Assembly: GCF_037038585.1 (NCBI RefSeq)
Contig: NC_092523.1
Coordinates: 46,393,501-46,457,500, forward strand
Source: Patagioenas fasciata
Taxonomy: Eukaryota > Chordata > Aves > Columbiformes > Columbidae
Reading direction: 5' to 3'
Length of the DNA stretch: 64,000 nt
Positions 14,001 through 26,119 of this stretch are shown here, piece after piece. Position numbers and translations under genes: made by a program. Positions within the stretch are counted from its first letter, which is position 1. Each line of letters opens with the position of its first letter. The notes beneath the pieces were generated by a model. That model was not told the DNA's origin. It saw only the letters and a list, made by a program, of their open reading frames with translations, and did not search any database.

Positions 14001-16540
14001 AAACAGTGCTGATTGAAAAGGAGAAGACGTTTATTTTCCCTTGTCAGGCTTGTGCTCGTGTTCTTCCCAGCTGAGGTGCAATGTCCCTTTCCAGCACAAG
14101 TCAGCACATGGTGTGAAACTTCCAGTACCAAAAGAAACAGGAGTACAAATTTCCAGAAGAACCTAACACAGAAATCACAAGCAAGCCTCCACTTCTGTCC
14201 CCCTATGTTATAGTTTAATAGCTCAAGACTTTAAGATGTGATTTGGATAGGATTTGATTAAGAACTCGCTTTAACGTTTTGATGGGATGTTTAAGAGAAC
14301 TGTGTCTTCATGTTGCTCTCCAAAATTTTGATTTGTATCCACTGGAAAATAAACTTCTCAGTGAGAATTTTTTTTAAAGTCTGCTTCACCAACACCATTA
14401 ACATTCTGTGAATTAAATAGTTGTAGATTTATCTCTTGATCCCTTATTAAATCAGTGCTTAGCCAAATATTCAAACATAGCTTTCATAATCTTTCCTCAA
14501 ACATTTGTCCCTCCAGAACCACAGTCCCTTTGATGCTCTTCTCTGAGCTCCATGTGAATGTCTTTGTTTTGGATTATTTTTCCCCAGAGGTAATAGTTTT
14601 CATATTTTTCAAGCCAAAAAATCGTGTTACTGTCTGTCCTGGAACTGTACATTTTTCTCATCGATGACTGGGATGTTTCCAGGTTGCGGAAATTTTGTAA
14701 CTCTAATTATGTATTTATTTTCTCATATAGGTCAGGTCTTAAGACACGTGTGTTGGCAAATACACGCACAAAGTATTTCTTCCTGGTTTGGGTTGGTGTT
14801 TACTTTAAATGTTAATTGTTTACAACCCTTTTGTTTCTCCGCTTCCAATTTAGCAGAAAAATTGCAGAGGCTGATCTACCTTGAGGGCTGCTAAGGGCTT
14901 TGCAGGCCCTCCGTTATCTCCCTCAGCAGGAGATCTGGGATTATCCCAGCTCCTCCGCACCCTGCCTTTCCTGCAGTGGGATGTTTGAAACCTCTCTCTT
15001 CCAGTCTTTGAACTCAATGCCATCAGGGCCTGTGTCTAACAAGGCCCAGGTGGCCTCACCGAATGCCTCTGGGCATCAGGCAATTCCAAAAAGATTGGAA
15101 ACTACAAAGGAATGAAAACATAGAGGCAAACAAATACATGTCTTAATGTATGTTGACTTATTAATTTGTACACTAAAGATAAAAACCCAGCTCTCACTAA
15201 CTGGACATCATGCAGGCATGTACATGAAATAGTCTGGAGATGGAGAGCGCTGCTGCTCTGGGGCCAGGCAAAGCAAGAGAGCGGCAGAGGCATTGCCAGC
15301 GCGGCGGGGTCAGCTCGGGCAGGTGAAGCGCAGCAGGATGGGAGGGAAAGCTGCAGGGAAGGAAATGAAATCACTGGTAAGCTTCCCCTCTTCCACAATC
15401 AAGAAAGATTTTTCCCTAATGTCATAAAACTGTGTCCACTTTTGAAAACCTTTGACTGAGTATCACTTAGCCACTGATTATACAGGAACAAAGTTTACAA
15501 TACCAAAACTAAATAGCCATTTCTTTCTGTTACAAATTCTGTTAGTATGGATGGTCCTTCACAATAACAGCTCTCTGGGGAACGGATTCCCAATGTATTT
15601 GAAGTGAGCAGCTAACGTGGGCATTGTGGCAACCTGAGTGTCTCCTGGGTTAGGGAACACATCCTGGGAGCATCAGCAATGAGCTGGCCTTGTGTGGTCT
15701 GTCTCTCTCTGCATCCTGAGCTCAAAAATCTCCTTTCAGAAAGCTGTTCTTCACTTTAACTTAATTTTAAGTTAATTTTCAGTAGAGATTTTGGCTGCCA
15801 TGGCTGAAGTTTGTTTTATACATCCTCCACTCCCTGTATCTCCCAGAACTGACCAGACAATGAACACTGAAAGCTGGTCAGTGCTCAGTGAATTGTGTTT
15901 GCACATGTGAAATGATTCTTCAAAGCTACTGTACTACCGCAGCACCTGTTTATTAGATATATTAACATATACTCAATGATCATGTGGGACCATTTTTCCA
16001 CTGAGTAGGTACCTTCTTGCCAAAGAATTAGAGGTGTGGTAGATGCATTGAACTCTCCTGTGAAAGATTACTGATCATGAAAAGAACTGAGATTCCATTT
16101 GGTACTTGGCAGAAGTCTGTAATGTAAGCTTCCATGGCACTGTCACAGGCTCTGTTAAGGATATGAGAAAACATAACCAGTGACAGACACAGCTGAGCTG
16201 GCAGGAGCCTGCGTGCTAGTGATGCAGAATCCATAATCAAAGTGATATTCTGGCAGCTTCTCTCAAAAGCACCCTTAAAGATGGGCGTTTTTCTATTTGG
16301 AAATAGTCTCGAAACACTCAATAGGAGAATATTTTGATACCAAACAGTGTAACTGAGAGGACTCAGTACTATTTTAATTAAAAGAATCAGAAAATACATG
16401 TTTTGGGGGATGTTCTGGGTTTTGAATTTTTTTTTTTTTTTAAGGACAAAAACATGAGCTGACAAGGAAAAAGCAGAAAATAAGTTATCACTTAAATACA
16501 GTAGTAGACTGAAGCTTATTGTGGAAAAATAATCAGTGAC
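11081..16540. other. Intergenic DNA between the two CR1 fragments
   Basis: No supported gene. Two GC-richer patches (about 12410-12520 and 12910-13090) and a CpG-containing patch (15240-15340) stand out from the AT-rich background, but none has a coherent reading frame or promoter signature. Confidence 0.6.
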
Positions 16541-16660
16541 TGAGGTCAGGTTGGATGGGCCTCTGAGCCATCTGATCCAGCTGAAGATGTCCAAGCTCAT
16601 TGCAGGGGGGGTGGACCAGATGACCTTTAAAGGTCCCTTCCAACCCAAACTATTCTATGA
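16541..16660 (+). mobile_element. CR1 LINE 3' end, about 120 bp
   Basis: Near-consensus CR1 tail: TGAGGTCAGGTTGGATGGGC, then CATCTGATCCAGCTGAAGAT, then GACCTTTAAAGGTCCCTTCC and AACCCAAACTATTCTATGA. The element is severely 5'-truncated, as most avian CR1 copies are, and retains one TTCTATGA unit of the 3' terminal repeat. It looks younger than the copy at 10.35 kb. Confidence 0.92.
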
Positions 16661-19391
16661 CACAGAAGAATTTTGAGGCAGAAAAATGCCAAGCAAGGTT
16701 CACAAAATGATGAAGTAGCAACGAAACAAGGAGAATCTAAAGAGAGCTGATGAGAAACACAGTACAGTTTGAGATATAGCTGTCTTGTAAATTAAGCCCA
16801 AAAGTGCAAACATATAGTGAAAAAGTTGATCATAGTTCACTTTCAGGAGCTGCAATATATCTGAGTCTTAGCTACACCGACTAAGATTGTTTGAATGTAT
16901 TCTCATTTACAGTCAAACATCTGCTTATCCTAGCATCATGAATCGTAATAATCCAACAAGTTTTTTAAAAGTTATGAAACAGTCATGCATGTAATGCAAT
17001 TAAAATTTCTACTGGTACTTAAGATTTTTATCATTACTCTTCTCATCATCTCTGCAGCTTCCTCTCATGCAACAATAATTAAATTGTTGGTGAGTTTGTA
17101 TGCTTGGGGTTTTTTTGTGTTTTGTTTTGTTTGGGTTTTTTTTTATGAACTGTTAAACTGCCAAGAGCATATTATAATAAATTTCATTTAAAGTGGTATT
17201 TTTAAAATGTTTCCCAAAAATCCTTCATAAATGCTTTCATCAACTTTCAAACAAGATACTGTCATGAAGCTTCCTTGAGTTATACTGTTCCTTCTCTTCA
17301 GGTTGCTGGTACATTATTCCTTGGTTAGATGCCTCTCCTATCTCTGCTGGCTCCTGTTTGACAAACAGTACACAAGGATGTGAGCATAAAATACCGATCT
17401 CTTTACAGTGGCTGGAAAAAAAAAAAAAAAAGCTTTTAAATTACTGCCGGCTGACTTGTAATAGTATAGAGCGAGGAAGGGATGCGGCTGGCTTAGCATC
17501 AAAAATGAGAACCTTCAGAATATGCAAAGTGATTTTTTTTTCCAGTTTTCTTCCCTTGGTACAGCATTCTCCATATCCCAGTGGATTGCTGAAAATTTAA
17601 AAAAGAATAGCTTAGAAAAAGTCAAGTCATACCTATACAGGAGAGCAGCTTGTTTCCATTATGAATATACTGGTATATAATGCAATTGAAATTGATTTAA
17701 CAAGCACAAATCCAGTATGAAATGGAAAAACTGCCTTTCAGGCAAATAATTTTAGAGTAGGAGAGCAGAAGTTCAGCAGACACTCTACTACAGCAGGATG
17801 CTTGTGCCAGCCTTTCTCAGCCCTTGAAGTAGCTATGCCTGTTTGCTTTTATTGGGGTGTGAACTTTAGGGGAGGAAAATGGGAAGCAGAGCTTCCAAAA
17901 GACTGCAGTGTGGTGCAGAAGCATTTGAGAGTTCAATAACCTTCTGCCCCAACTGGTGCAGTGTGCACTAGACATCCCTTCCGCCAGCATCAGAAGAGCC
18001 TAGATAAGCAGTAGTAGAATTGTTTACAGAAATGACAGGATCTGATGCTCTTAAAAAATTCCTGTTCTACATTAGGATGAAAATATTTCATATTGTTAGA
18101 TTTTTAAATGCACATATTTGTTCAGATGATCCCTGAAAGACTTTGACAGACAGATGGATAAACCATCTTTCTGTGAATGCTTGCATCCACATTTGCCCCC
18201 AAACTCCCCAGTGAGAGCGCCTTGCTCCAGCTCCTCTCAGAAACTCCAGACCGCTGCTTTGCCAGCAGCTTGGGTCCAGGGCCCCTGTGAATTGGGGGCT
18301 GTTGTCCCTCTTCCAGGTCAGATAAACCAAAACCAGGGGAGTGAGGTCTGCTAGTGCACAGCTCTCACCAGTTCAGCTGTGTAACAGGGCCAGCCAGTGA
18401 GCTCTGTTGTGCAGGTTCACCGGGGCTAAATACAGTTGATCTCCACATGCTTCACAGCTCGCTGGAGTCCAGCTATAGAGTTATTCACACAGCTATTCAG
18501 TAGTTTCTGAAATATTAGACAAATTTCATATGAGGTTGTGAAAGAGAAGCAGGAAACTACAGCTGACAGCTATTAATAGCGACAAGCTGTTACCAGTGTG
18601 TAGAGCTGGTAGGTAGCTTTGAAAATTTCCTGAGCTCAAAGCAAAAGGAGATATCGAGAGCTTAGGAAATAGCCTCTGTATGTGGATAGGAGAAATCAAG
18701 TATTTTTGCAATAAAGTACTGCATCTGTTCAAAGTTAGGAAACCGTGATCCAATTAATGTTGCAAGAGTTGGCACCTTGTGGACTTCAATGCCTTTCTGG
18801 AAGATGTGCTTTCATCAGCTGTTCCTTGGCTTGCTCCAAGAGCATGTAATTAAATTCAGTGATGTTTGGACTGCTGGACAAACTGGGTGATACGACTGTT
18901 ACTTAATCTACCACTTTCATAGCTTAAATCCTTTACGAGGATGAATGGATAAAGTAGTTATGATTTCACGGTAGCTAAAAAAGTATGCTTTTTTTAAGGG
19001 AAAATACATAGTGAAAGTTTCATCAAAATATATGCCTTAAAGAGAGTCCAGGTAGTTTTCTTTCATGAATGCTGCTTTAGGTAGTGGAGGTGGATGGGTT
19101 TGTTGTTTTGGTTTTTGGAGGTTTTTTTTGCCCTTTTTTTTTTTTTCACATTTTTCCTAGTTTAGAAAAAAAACCCAAACTTTTAATCAGTGTTTCTAAG
19201 ATCATAGATTTCACTGTAGGACTTCCTGTGTGATAGATGCTCACCACCTCCCCTTAGAAAACTAGTGCTACAAATGAGTTGTCATCCAACTTCTGACATA
19301 CCTCTGTTTTCTTTGTAAAAATAATGTCTTAACAACCAAACATCCCCTTGTATTCTTTGAAGAAGTTGAGTTTTAACCTTATTGTCTAAAG
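16661..19391. other. Intergenic DNA between CR1 tail and hAT element
   Basis: AT-rich, with T/G-rich low-complexity stretches at 17100-17150 and 19095-19160. No gene, RNA or named repeat seen. Confidence 0.6.
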
Positions 19392-19567
19392 CAGGGGTGT
19401 CAAACTCATTTTCACTGGGGGCCACAACAGCCTCACAGTTGCCTTCAAAGGGCCGAACGTAATTTTAGGACTGTATAAATGTAGGAGTAGTTACATTCAA
19501 CCCTTTGAAGGCAACTGCAAGGCTGATGTGGCCCTCCCCCCCGGTGAAAATGAGTTTGACACCCCTG
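19392..19567. mobile_element. hAT-like foldback MITE, 176 bp
   Basis: Begins CAGGGGTGTCAAACTCAT and ends with its exact reverse complement. The first 24 bases pair perfectly, and the inverted arms extend to about 71 and 77 bp (19392-19462 and 19491-19567) with a loop of about 28 bp. It is flanked by an 8 bp target duplication with one mismatch, GTCTAAAG (19384-19391) and GTTTAAAG (19568-19575). Terminal CAGGGG and 8 bp duplications are hallmarks of the hAT superfamily; I do not know the subfamily. It has no coding capacity. Confidence 0.88.
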
Positions 19568-19575
19568 GTTTAAAG

Positions 19576-22500
19576 CAAGAGAGAACTGAAACTGGGCACT
19601 CAGACCTTGTTGTGTGGTCCTCAGTATCTGTATCATCCTGCAGGCATCTTGAGTTGACTTTCCTGCATGCATCCAAGCCCTCCTTTGCTATTTCAGTTTC
19701 TGGGGAACCTCTTAATTCCTGAAAGATCATGACAGCTTCTTGCTCTGGGCCCAGTTAGACTTTGGGCGGAGTAACATCTGTTGGGAATCTTCCTGAGACT
19801 GTTTTACCTATGTGAAGGGTGCATATGTTAAAGTATGTACTTTAAAATAATACAATGAACATTGTCACTTTTTTCTTAAAAAAAAAAAAAGGCAGGAGAG
19901 GGGATGTCAAAGGCCTTTCACCACACCAGTCTGAATCCAACCTACTACTCTGTCATCTCTTGGAGTGTGCTGCAAAGTTCTGCCTGTGAAAAAGTACTGG
20001 GAAATCAGAAGAAATGTTCTTCCCCTCCCCTTGCTGTTGAATCTGTAGAGCAGAGTGAGGAGACATCAGGATTTGGGACAGAAGGACCCTGTTGCTGCAG
20101 GAACCAGCTGAGCACTCAGCACAGGTAGGGAAGGTCACACACTGCTGCTTCAGGACAGTCCAGGATCCAGGAGTCACATCCTCTTCTCAAACACAAGGGG
20201 CACATATCAGTTTTGGAATGAAGTACAGAGCTGAGATGGAAGCACAGACCCAGGGATAGATAGGAAAATCCAAGGCCATTCTTTCTAAAATAGTTGTTTT
20301 GGTTTTTTTTCTCTTCATTAGAGTAATAACGTCAGTATTGCAGCCCAGAGGTAAGCTCCTAAATCGTAAAGGGGTAAGAGTTAAGATGCCTTTTTGGTAT
20401 TTCCCATTGATTTGATAGGCTCAGAGAGCAATTTTGTCACTTGAAATATTATGACTTCTCCTTTAAAAACTAAGTAACTCAGTGAAAGCCATTCTTCACA
20501 CTCTTAGACTTTTACTTTGTTTACATACAGAGACATTTCCAGCTTTGACAAAGATAATTTGACTCAATATTTGTTTTTCATACACTAGCAAATACTTCCC
20601 TCTGCAGGAAACTGTAAGTGAATTGCAGTGATAGCCTGTGGCAGGGTAGGAAAAAGGTTTAAGGCCTGAAGTGGTAACTCACATAGTTAATTTTACTGAC
20701 ATGGGTACTCACTTCTTGGCAAGCTGCCATAGGTAATGTAGGTAATGTTTTACCTTAAGTTTTCCATCCAGCTATGTCCATTTCACATAGATGATATTTT
20801 TTTTTCCCCCCAAATGATTTTGACAGCAAATAAATAATCTGACACTACCCACCTGGAATTTTCCACCACAGGTGCTTACAAACATTTCCCTTTTGTCATG
20901 TCAGTCATACTCTGACAGGGCTTTCTAAAGGAACTTCCTACCTAAACTGAACTGTACCAAACAGACCAGCCTTCCTGAGCTACAATCACCCTTTGTAGAT
21001 GCTTGTGGTTCCTGAGCTGCTTAATTTCAATTTCTGATTGGGTCGATTACTTTGTGACAGTCATAAACTTCCATACCTCACTGCTTTCCTCTCCCCTTCT
21101 AAAAACAGCAACATTCTGCCTTCTTTCTGAAGCACCACAGGTTTTAAAATGCAGAGTACAATCACTACTGTTTAATCTACAAGCCAGTACTGTGTTCAGT
21201 GGTTATTACCCTGGATTATTCACCTCTTTCAACTCTAAAGCCTTATCTGGCACCTTAGTTAAAAGCAAGCATCACTGCATTCTCAAAACGTAAGACTGGT
21301 TTTGAAGGCTTCTTTTTGAAGTGTCCTTGTACTTCTAGAAATTTCACCCACCTTTAAGCAGTATGCAATATTTTCTTTCAATTCCCATGAGCAGGTATTT
21401 GCATTCTAGAGTTCTAAAAATTCCACCTGGTTCAAAAATGGCTGTGTTGTTCCATTGTTCTACGGCTGTTGTTGACATTTTTTTGAGATAGAAAAGCTTC
21501 TTTTGAAGAAAAGGACTAGCCTTCCAAAAACTAAGCCCTTCTGCAGTAAAGGCCAAAGCTACATCAGATCATTTAAACAAAAATTAAGCTATTGTTGAGG
21601 TATACTTAGCTAATTCTTGTCAATTAATGCTTCTGCATGGTAGTTTTGCAGTGCGTTTGGAGAAGGCCTGTCCTCATCCTGGTCCCATATGCCTGGTGCC
21701 ATTCAGGTGACTTGAGCCACCAGTGCTTGTTGCCTCTCGGGCTTTGCCCCCTGAGGATGTCAACGGTGTTTGTTATTTCATTAGTAGTGAGGAGGGCAAG
21801 TGCTTTTACTTTTTCTGAACCTTAAGTGTTCAGCCACTCATAATTCGAATGATCGCAAGTTGTGGTAACTCATAACAGTTTTGTTAGCATTGTGAAAAAC
21901 TATGAGGGATGGAACTTGAAGTGACTGCTCTAAACCTTCCCTTTTCTTGGCCATTTTGGGGTCTATTAGGGCTCTCTCTACCTGCAAGGAAGTTACATTT
22001 AAGACTGCTGGATCATTACCCGTTTACCTTCCTCTGCCTGTCCATTAAGTTGAACACTAAATAGCATGAAGAGATGATGAACTGGTCATTCTTTGTTAAG
22101 CATAGCAGCTCTCCTAAGAAATTCACTGAAAGAGAAGACTTGTAATAACTCATTTTTTGGGGGTTGCTTTTACCTCAAGAGTGCACGTTAGTGCATGCTA
22201 CCCTACTGACGCCCAGCTGACTTGCTCTTTAATACTGTTTCCTATTTAAAAGAAATTCCCATTAATTTAATAGCTCGTTTGTGTTATTATATAGGATGCT
22301 AGCTCTTGGTGACAAACAGCCTTAGTTCCCCCACCCCATCTACTGTTTTTTTACCAGGGGGGAAGAGACCAAACAAACAAACACCCCCCCCCAAAAAAAA
22401 AAAAAAAAAAACAACAACAAAAACCCCACAAAAAAACCCACAAAAACAAAATTAAAAAAATCAGAGTTGGAAGATAAAGGCCACTGCCCATAACACCCTT

Positions 22501-25042
22501 GCTCCATAACATGGGTTTTATCATCTGTCACCAACCACAAGGTAGTAATAATAATGTTTAAAAAGAAAAAAAAAAGGGGAGGCAGGGGTGAAAAAAGGAA
22601 GCCAATGAGAAAGGCAAGTGTAAGAAAAAGGATCACCTTTTCTTATTTAGAGAAAATTTTTAATGCAGTGGGTTTAGCGCAAAGGAACAAAGCTTTGTTT
22701 CACTAAAGTCAGTAACCTCTACTTTCAGAGGGACTTCTAGTTTCTACACCAATTATAGAACGGGATCATATACGGATTCACTTTTATGTTATACAACAGT
22801 ACTGTAAAAAATATGTGACACCATGTTCTCCCTTCGTCACATTTTTAACAATTTTAAGAAGAAATACATGGTGGTGATTTGTTTTGGGCTTTTTGTTGTT
22901 TTTGTTGTTGTTGCTGTTTTTTTCAAGGTTAATAAGCTCCAGTGAGACTCTTATAAATATGAAAACTATGCTTGCAATTTTGCACACTGATTAGAGATTT
23001 TTAATGATGTGTCCTAAATAAACTTCAAAAACCTGAACTACAGGTACTGAGTGCTACTCCTGCTTCAGCTGCTTATTCCTCACACCTTTGTTCTTATCTG
23101 CAAAACAAAGACGAAATTTTGAGAGTTGTATTTGGCTTACATCCACCCAGTACTCATTATACTCAAATGTTTTATCATGGTTTTGTACAATCACACTTGT
23201 TGGGAATACTAAAAATAATTGCCAAGGTACATGCTCTTGTTAATAATGATGGGAGTTGCTAGTTTGTAACAAAACTCCTTTTTGCACAAGACTGCTTTAA
23301 GATGGGAGCAGGGTTAGAAATCTGACCAAGAAGGATGTTAGACAGCTGACAAATACAATCCCACAGCTTTCTACGGTACTGGTCAGTACCTCCCTTTTGT
23401 TCACTGGGTAAGTCACCTCTCCTACAGGTATTCATTTTAATGCTATGCAATCTTTGTGCAGCTCATCACCCAGTTCCCTCCAGTAGCTAACAATGCCAAT
23501 TCTACCTAGGTTCGGTTGGCTCAGGTTTCCACTAAAACTATTACAGAGTATTGTCTTACCAAATCTTTCTTGCACATGCAAAAAGCCTACGGTGTTTTCA
23601 AGGTGTCACTAAAGATGTCTATATAAAAAACTTGCAATAAAAAAGTGAGTCTTAATCAAGACACCTGAAAAATAAAAAGTCAAGATCATTTCAATAGTCT
23701 GTAGACTAGAATTCTCAGGCTGCCACTTAGTTTAAACATGAAGTAAAGCAACCCCCTGTTCTTTCCTCCAAACAGTTTCTAGGGAAATCATAACAGTTTA
23801 GCAACTGTCAAATGTGACAGACACTACTAAGCAAACTTGTGTATTAAAAATGACTCTTCTTTTTTCAAGGTTTAACTAAGCCACCTAATTACCCCTTCTG
23901 CTTGCTCAGCAGAGCACCTGCACTGTAGCCCCTGGCCATATCTTGCTAGTAGAGAAAGCAAAGTAAATCCTGTAAAGTAAGTTTGTGAAGGTGCCATGTG
24001 TAAAATAAATATTTTCTTTTTACACACACCAAATACTAACAGCATAAATTTAATATAAATGTTAATTCAAGTACAGAAGTGAAACACATGATTTCAACAT
24101 TAAAAATTACAACATTTAAACAACTGCTGTGTAGCTAATATTAAATGCAAATAAAATTAAACTGCTATAGCTGCACCTAAATTAACACCAAAAGAAGACA
24201 ATTTAATATGCTGATGAAGTAGGTTAAACTAAAATATGTAATGGACCACAACAGTTGACTGCTTTTAAGAAAAAAATATTCAACTTTATATCTTTCCATT
24301 GCATTGTTTTCTGTCTACATAATATTCCATTTTTGACAAACACTTTTCAGACACAACAGCTTACAACCAATACTTGCATAGGGCAGGTTCTTAGATTCTT
24401 AACATATGCTACTTAGCCCATTCCTTGACCAGGAACTGAAACTATACCCCAAATTCAAAAAGAAGGATGATCTACTGTATTAGTTTCAGATTAAAGAAAA
24501 AAAACAGAAAAAAAAGGCTTTTATTTTTTATCATTCAATAAATAAGGCACTTTCCTGAGAAATGCTAAATAGTCACAATAAAAATAAAAATGTCTCATTC
24601 AAAATGAATTACATATACCCGATTTAAAAACTTGAAAACTATTTTCAGTTTAATGCTAAATGATGTTTTTAAGAAGAACATGGCCTGATTAGAAAGTGAG
24701 CAAGCTGCTGTTCAACATGGCAACCACAGGCAAGAGAAGTGCTGGTTATGAGGGACAGCCTGGGTAAGAGTCAGGCCTCTGTGACCATGGATGCACGTGT
24801 CCCAGCAGAAAGGTGCTAACAACCAAAAATGCAACTTAGTGAACTGTACATAAAAGTACACATAACTTGTACGCGTCAAGATGTTTTTGTTGCCCATTTT
24901 TGTCTCAAAGAATTATCTAAGATATTGAACCTCTACGTTATCACTACAGCAAGATATCTCATGGAGCCTGATGGTACGTCAACATAAAGCCCCTCAAAAT
25001 ACCACTCCTCCATTTATGCAACGTTATACCAGAAACAAAGAT
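19576..25042. other. Intergenic DNA, possibly 3' UTR-like near 23-25 kb
   Basis: No coding exon seen. The stretch from about 23 to 25 kb is AT-rich and free of recognisable repeats, which would suit a long 3' UTR of the candidate minus-strand terminal exon at 25.6 kb, but this is only compositional. Confidence 0.5.
22371..22460. repeat. A/C-rich low-complexity tract with long A run
   Basis: AAACAAACAAAC followed by nine C and a run of about 19 A, then ACAACAACAAAAACCCCAC. Possibly a decayed poly(A)-anchored insertion, but no body is recognisable. Confidence 0.8.
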
Positions 25043-25597
25043 TTTATTGGACATCTTCTTCCTATAAGATTTTGCATCGAGTTACAGCAACAAATCTGAG
25101 GGTGGTATTTAAGTTTCATAGTATGTATGTTTATGTATGAAAAGGCAGGGTTGCCAGGGTGGTGAGTTTTCAGTGTTGCCTTTTTTTTTTTAAATGTTTG
25201 CTTAAGATGCATTAGTTACAACAGAAGCTGTAAAAATTCTGCGTGAAGCTCAAAATACAAGAGTAGGAATTGTAGCAAATTATTTCAACACTAAAAATAC
25301 GACACTGTTGTATAAACTATTGCAGGTAATAAAAATCTTTTAAACAAATTATCTTTTCAAAACAAATTTAATCAAGCTAACCAAACGATTTAACATTCAA
25401 TGTCACTAATCTTTAAAGTTAAATGTTTAATACACACATGTGCTTTGAAGACTTATTCATCAATAGAACATGTAATGTGAATTTCCAGTAATTATTTATC
25501 AGTGTGGTGTTTTTTTCTTTCATGGCGAAATCCAAAGCAACACATTCCAAACTCTTCTTCTTCAGGGCAATTCAAGCCAAATAGGGTGTGCAGTTGG
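25043..25597 (-). other. Candidate minus-strand 3' terminal exon (possibly RBM46)
   Basis: Seen: a long pyrimidine tract followed by CAG on the minus strand (25640-25598), a strong acceptor shape, then an AATAAA signal at 25048-25043. If RBM46 exon 3 (phase 1) were spliced here, the protein would end with eight residues, ANCTPYLA, and a stop at 25574-25572, giving 475 residues. A different frame is open for 34 codons (25596-25495, stop TAA at 25494), contains EEEEFGMCCFGF and ends in HHTDK, but would need a phase-2 upstream exon that I do not see. No other minus-strand gene lies between here and RBM46. This may be an alternative RBM46 last exon, a non-coding terminal exon, or chance. Confidence 0.3.
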
Positions 25598-26071
25598 CTG
25601 CAGAAAAAGAGGGGGAAGGAGGGAAAAAAGAGAGTTTTGATTTTAGCAAGCATACTATACTACCTATTCCAAGATGGACTTAACTATTAAAGAACCTAAG
25701 ATAATGATGTATTGAAAGGATTTACAGTCTTAGGCCAACACTGTATTCTTCCCTTTCCTTTGCACCCCTAATACTAACTCAAATCATTACAAAATTATTT
25801 AGTCAACAATTTAAGCAACATCACAAAGGACCTAGTAATAAAGATAAATGAAAAATGAGAACTTACACATCTCAGAGCTTTTTTTTCCTAAAAGCCTTAT
25901 ACTTTTAAAGAAACGCACATTCTTCGGTAATTAATGTATTTTATCAGTATGTACATATTTTTAACCAAACTTTACAATAATGACCCTTTGTTTCACCCCC
26001 ACTGAACACAAAATAGTCACGAAGACAACTTCAATGTGCATAATAGATTCTGAGCTGTATTAATTTGTTAC

Positions 26072-26119
26072 TTATACATATATACGTGAGTATATATATG
26101 TGTATACATATATATATAG
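26072..26119. repeat. TA/TG microsatellite
   Basis: Alternating TA with interspersed TG and AC steps (TATATATATGTGTATACATA). Confidence 0.85.

Noticed and set aside
16028-16648. 206-codon minus-strand open frame
   Set aside because: It runs into the antisense of the CR1 tail at 16541-16660, contains a lysine run from a homopolymer, and shows no domain. Treated as chance.
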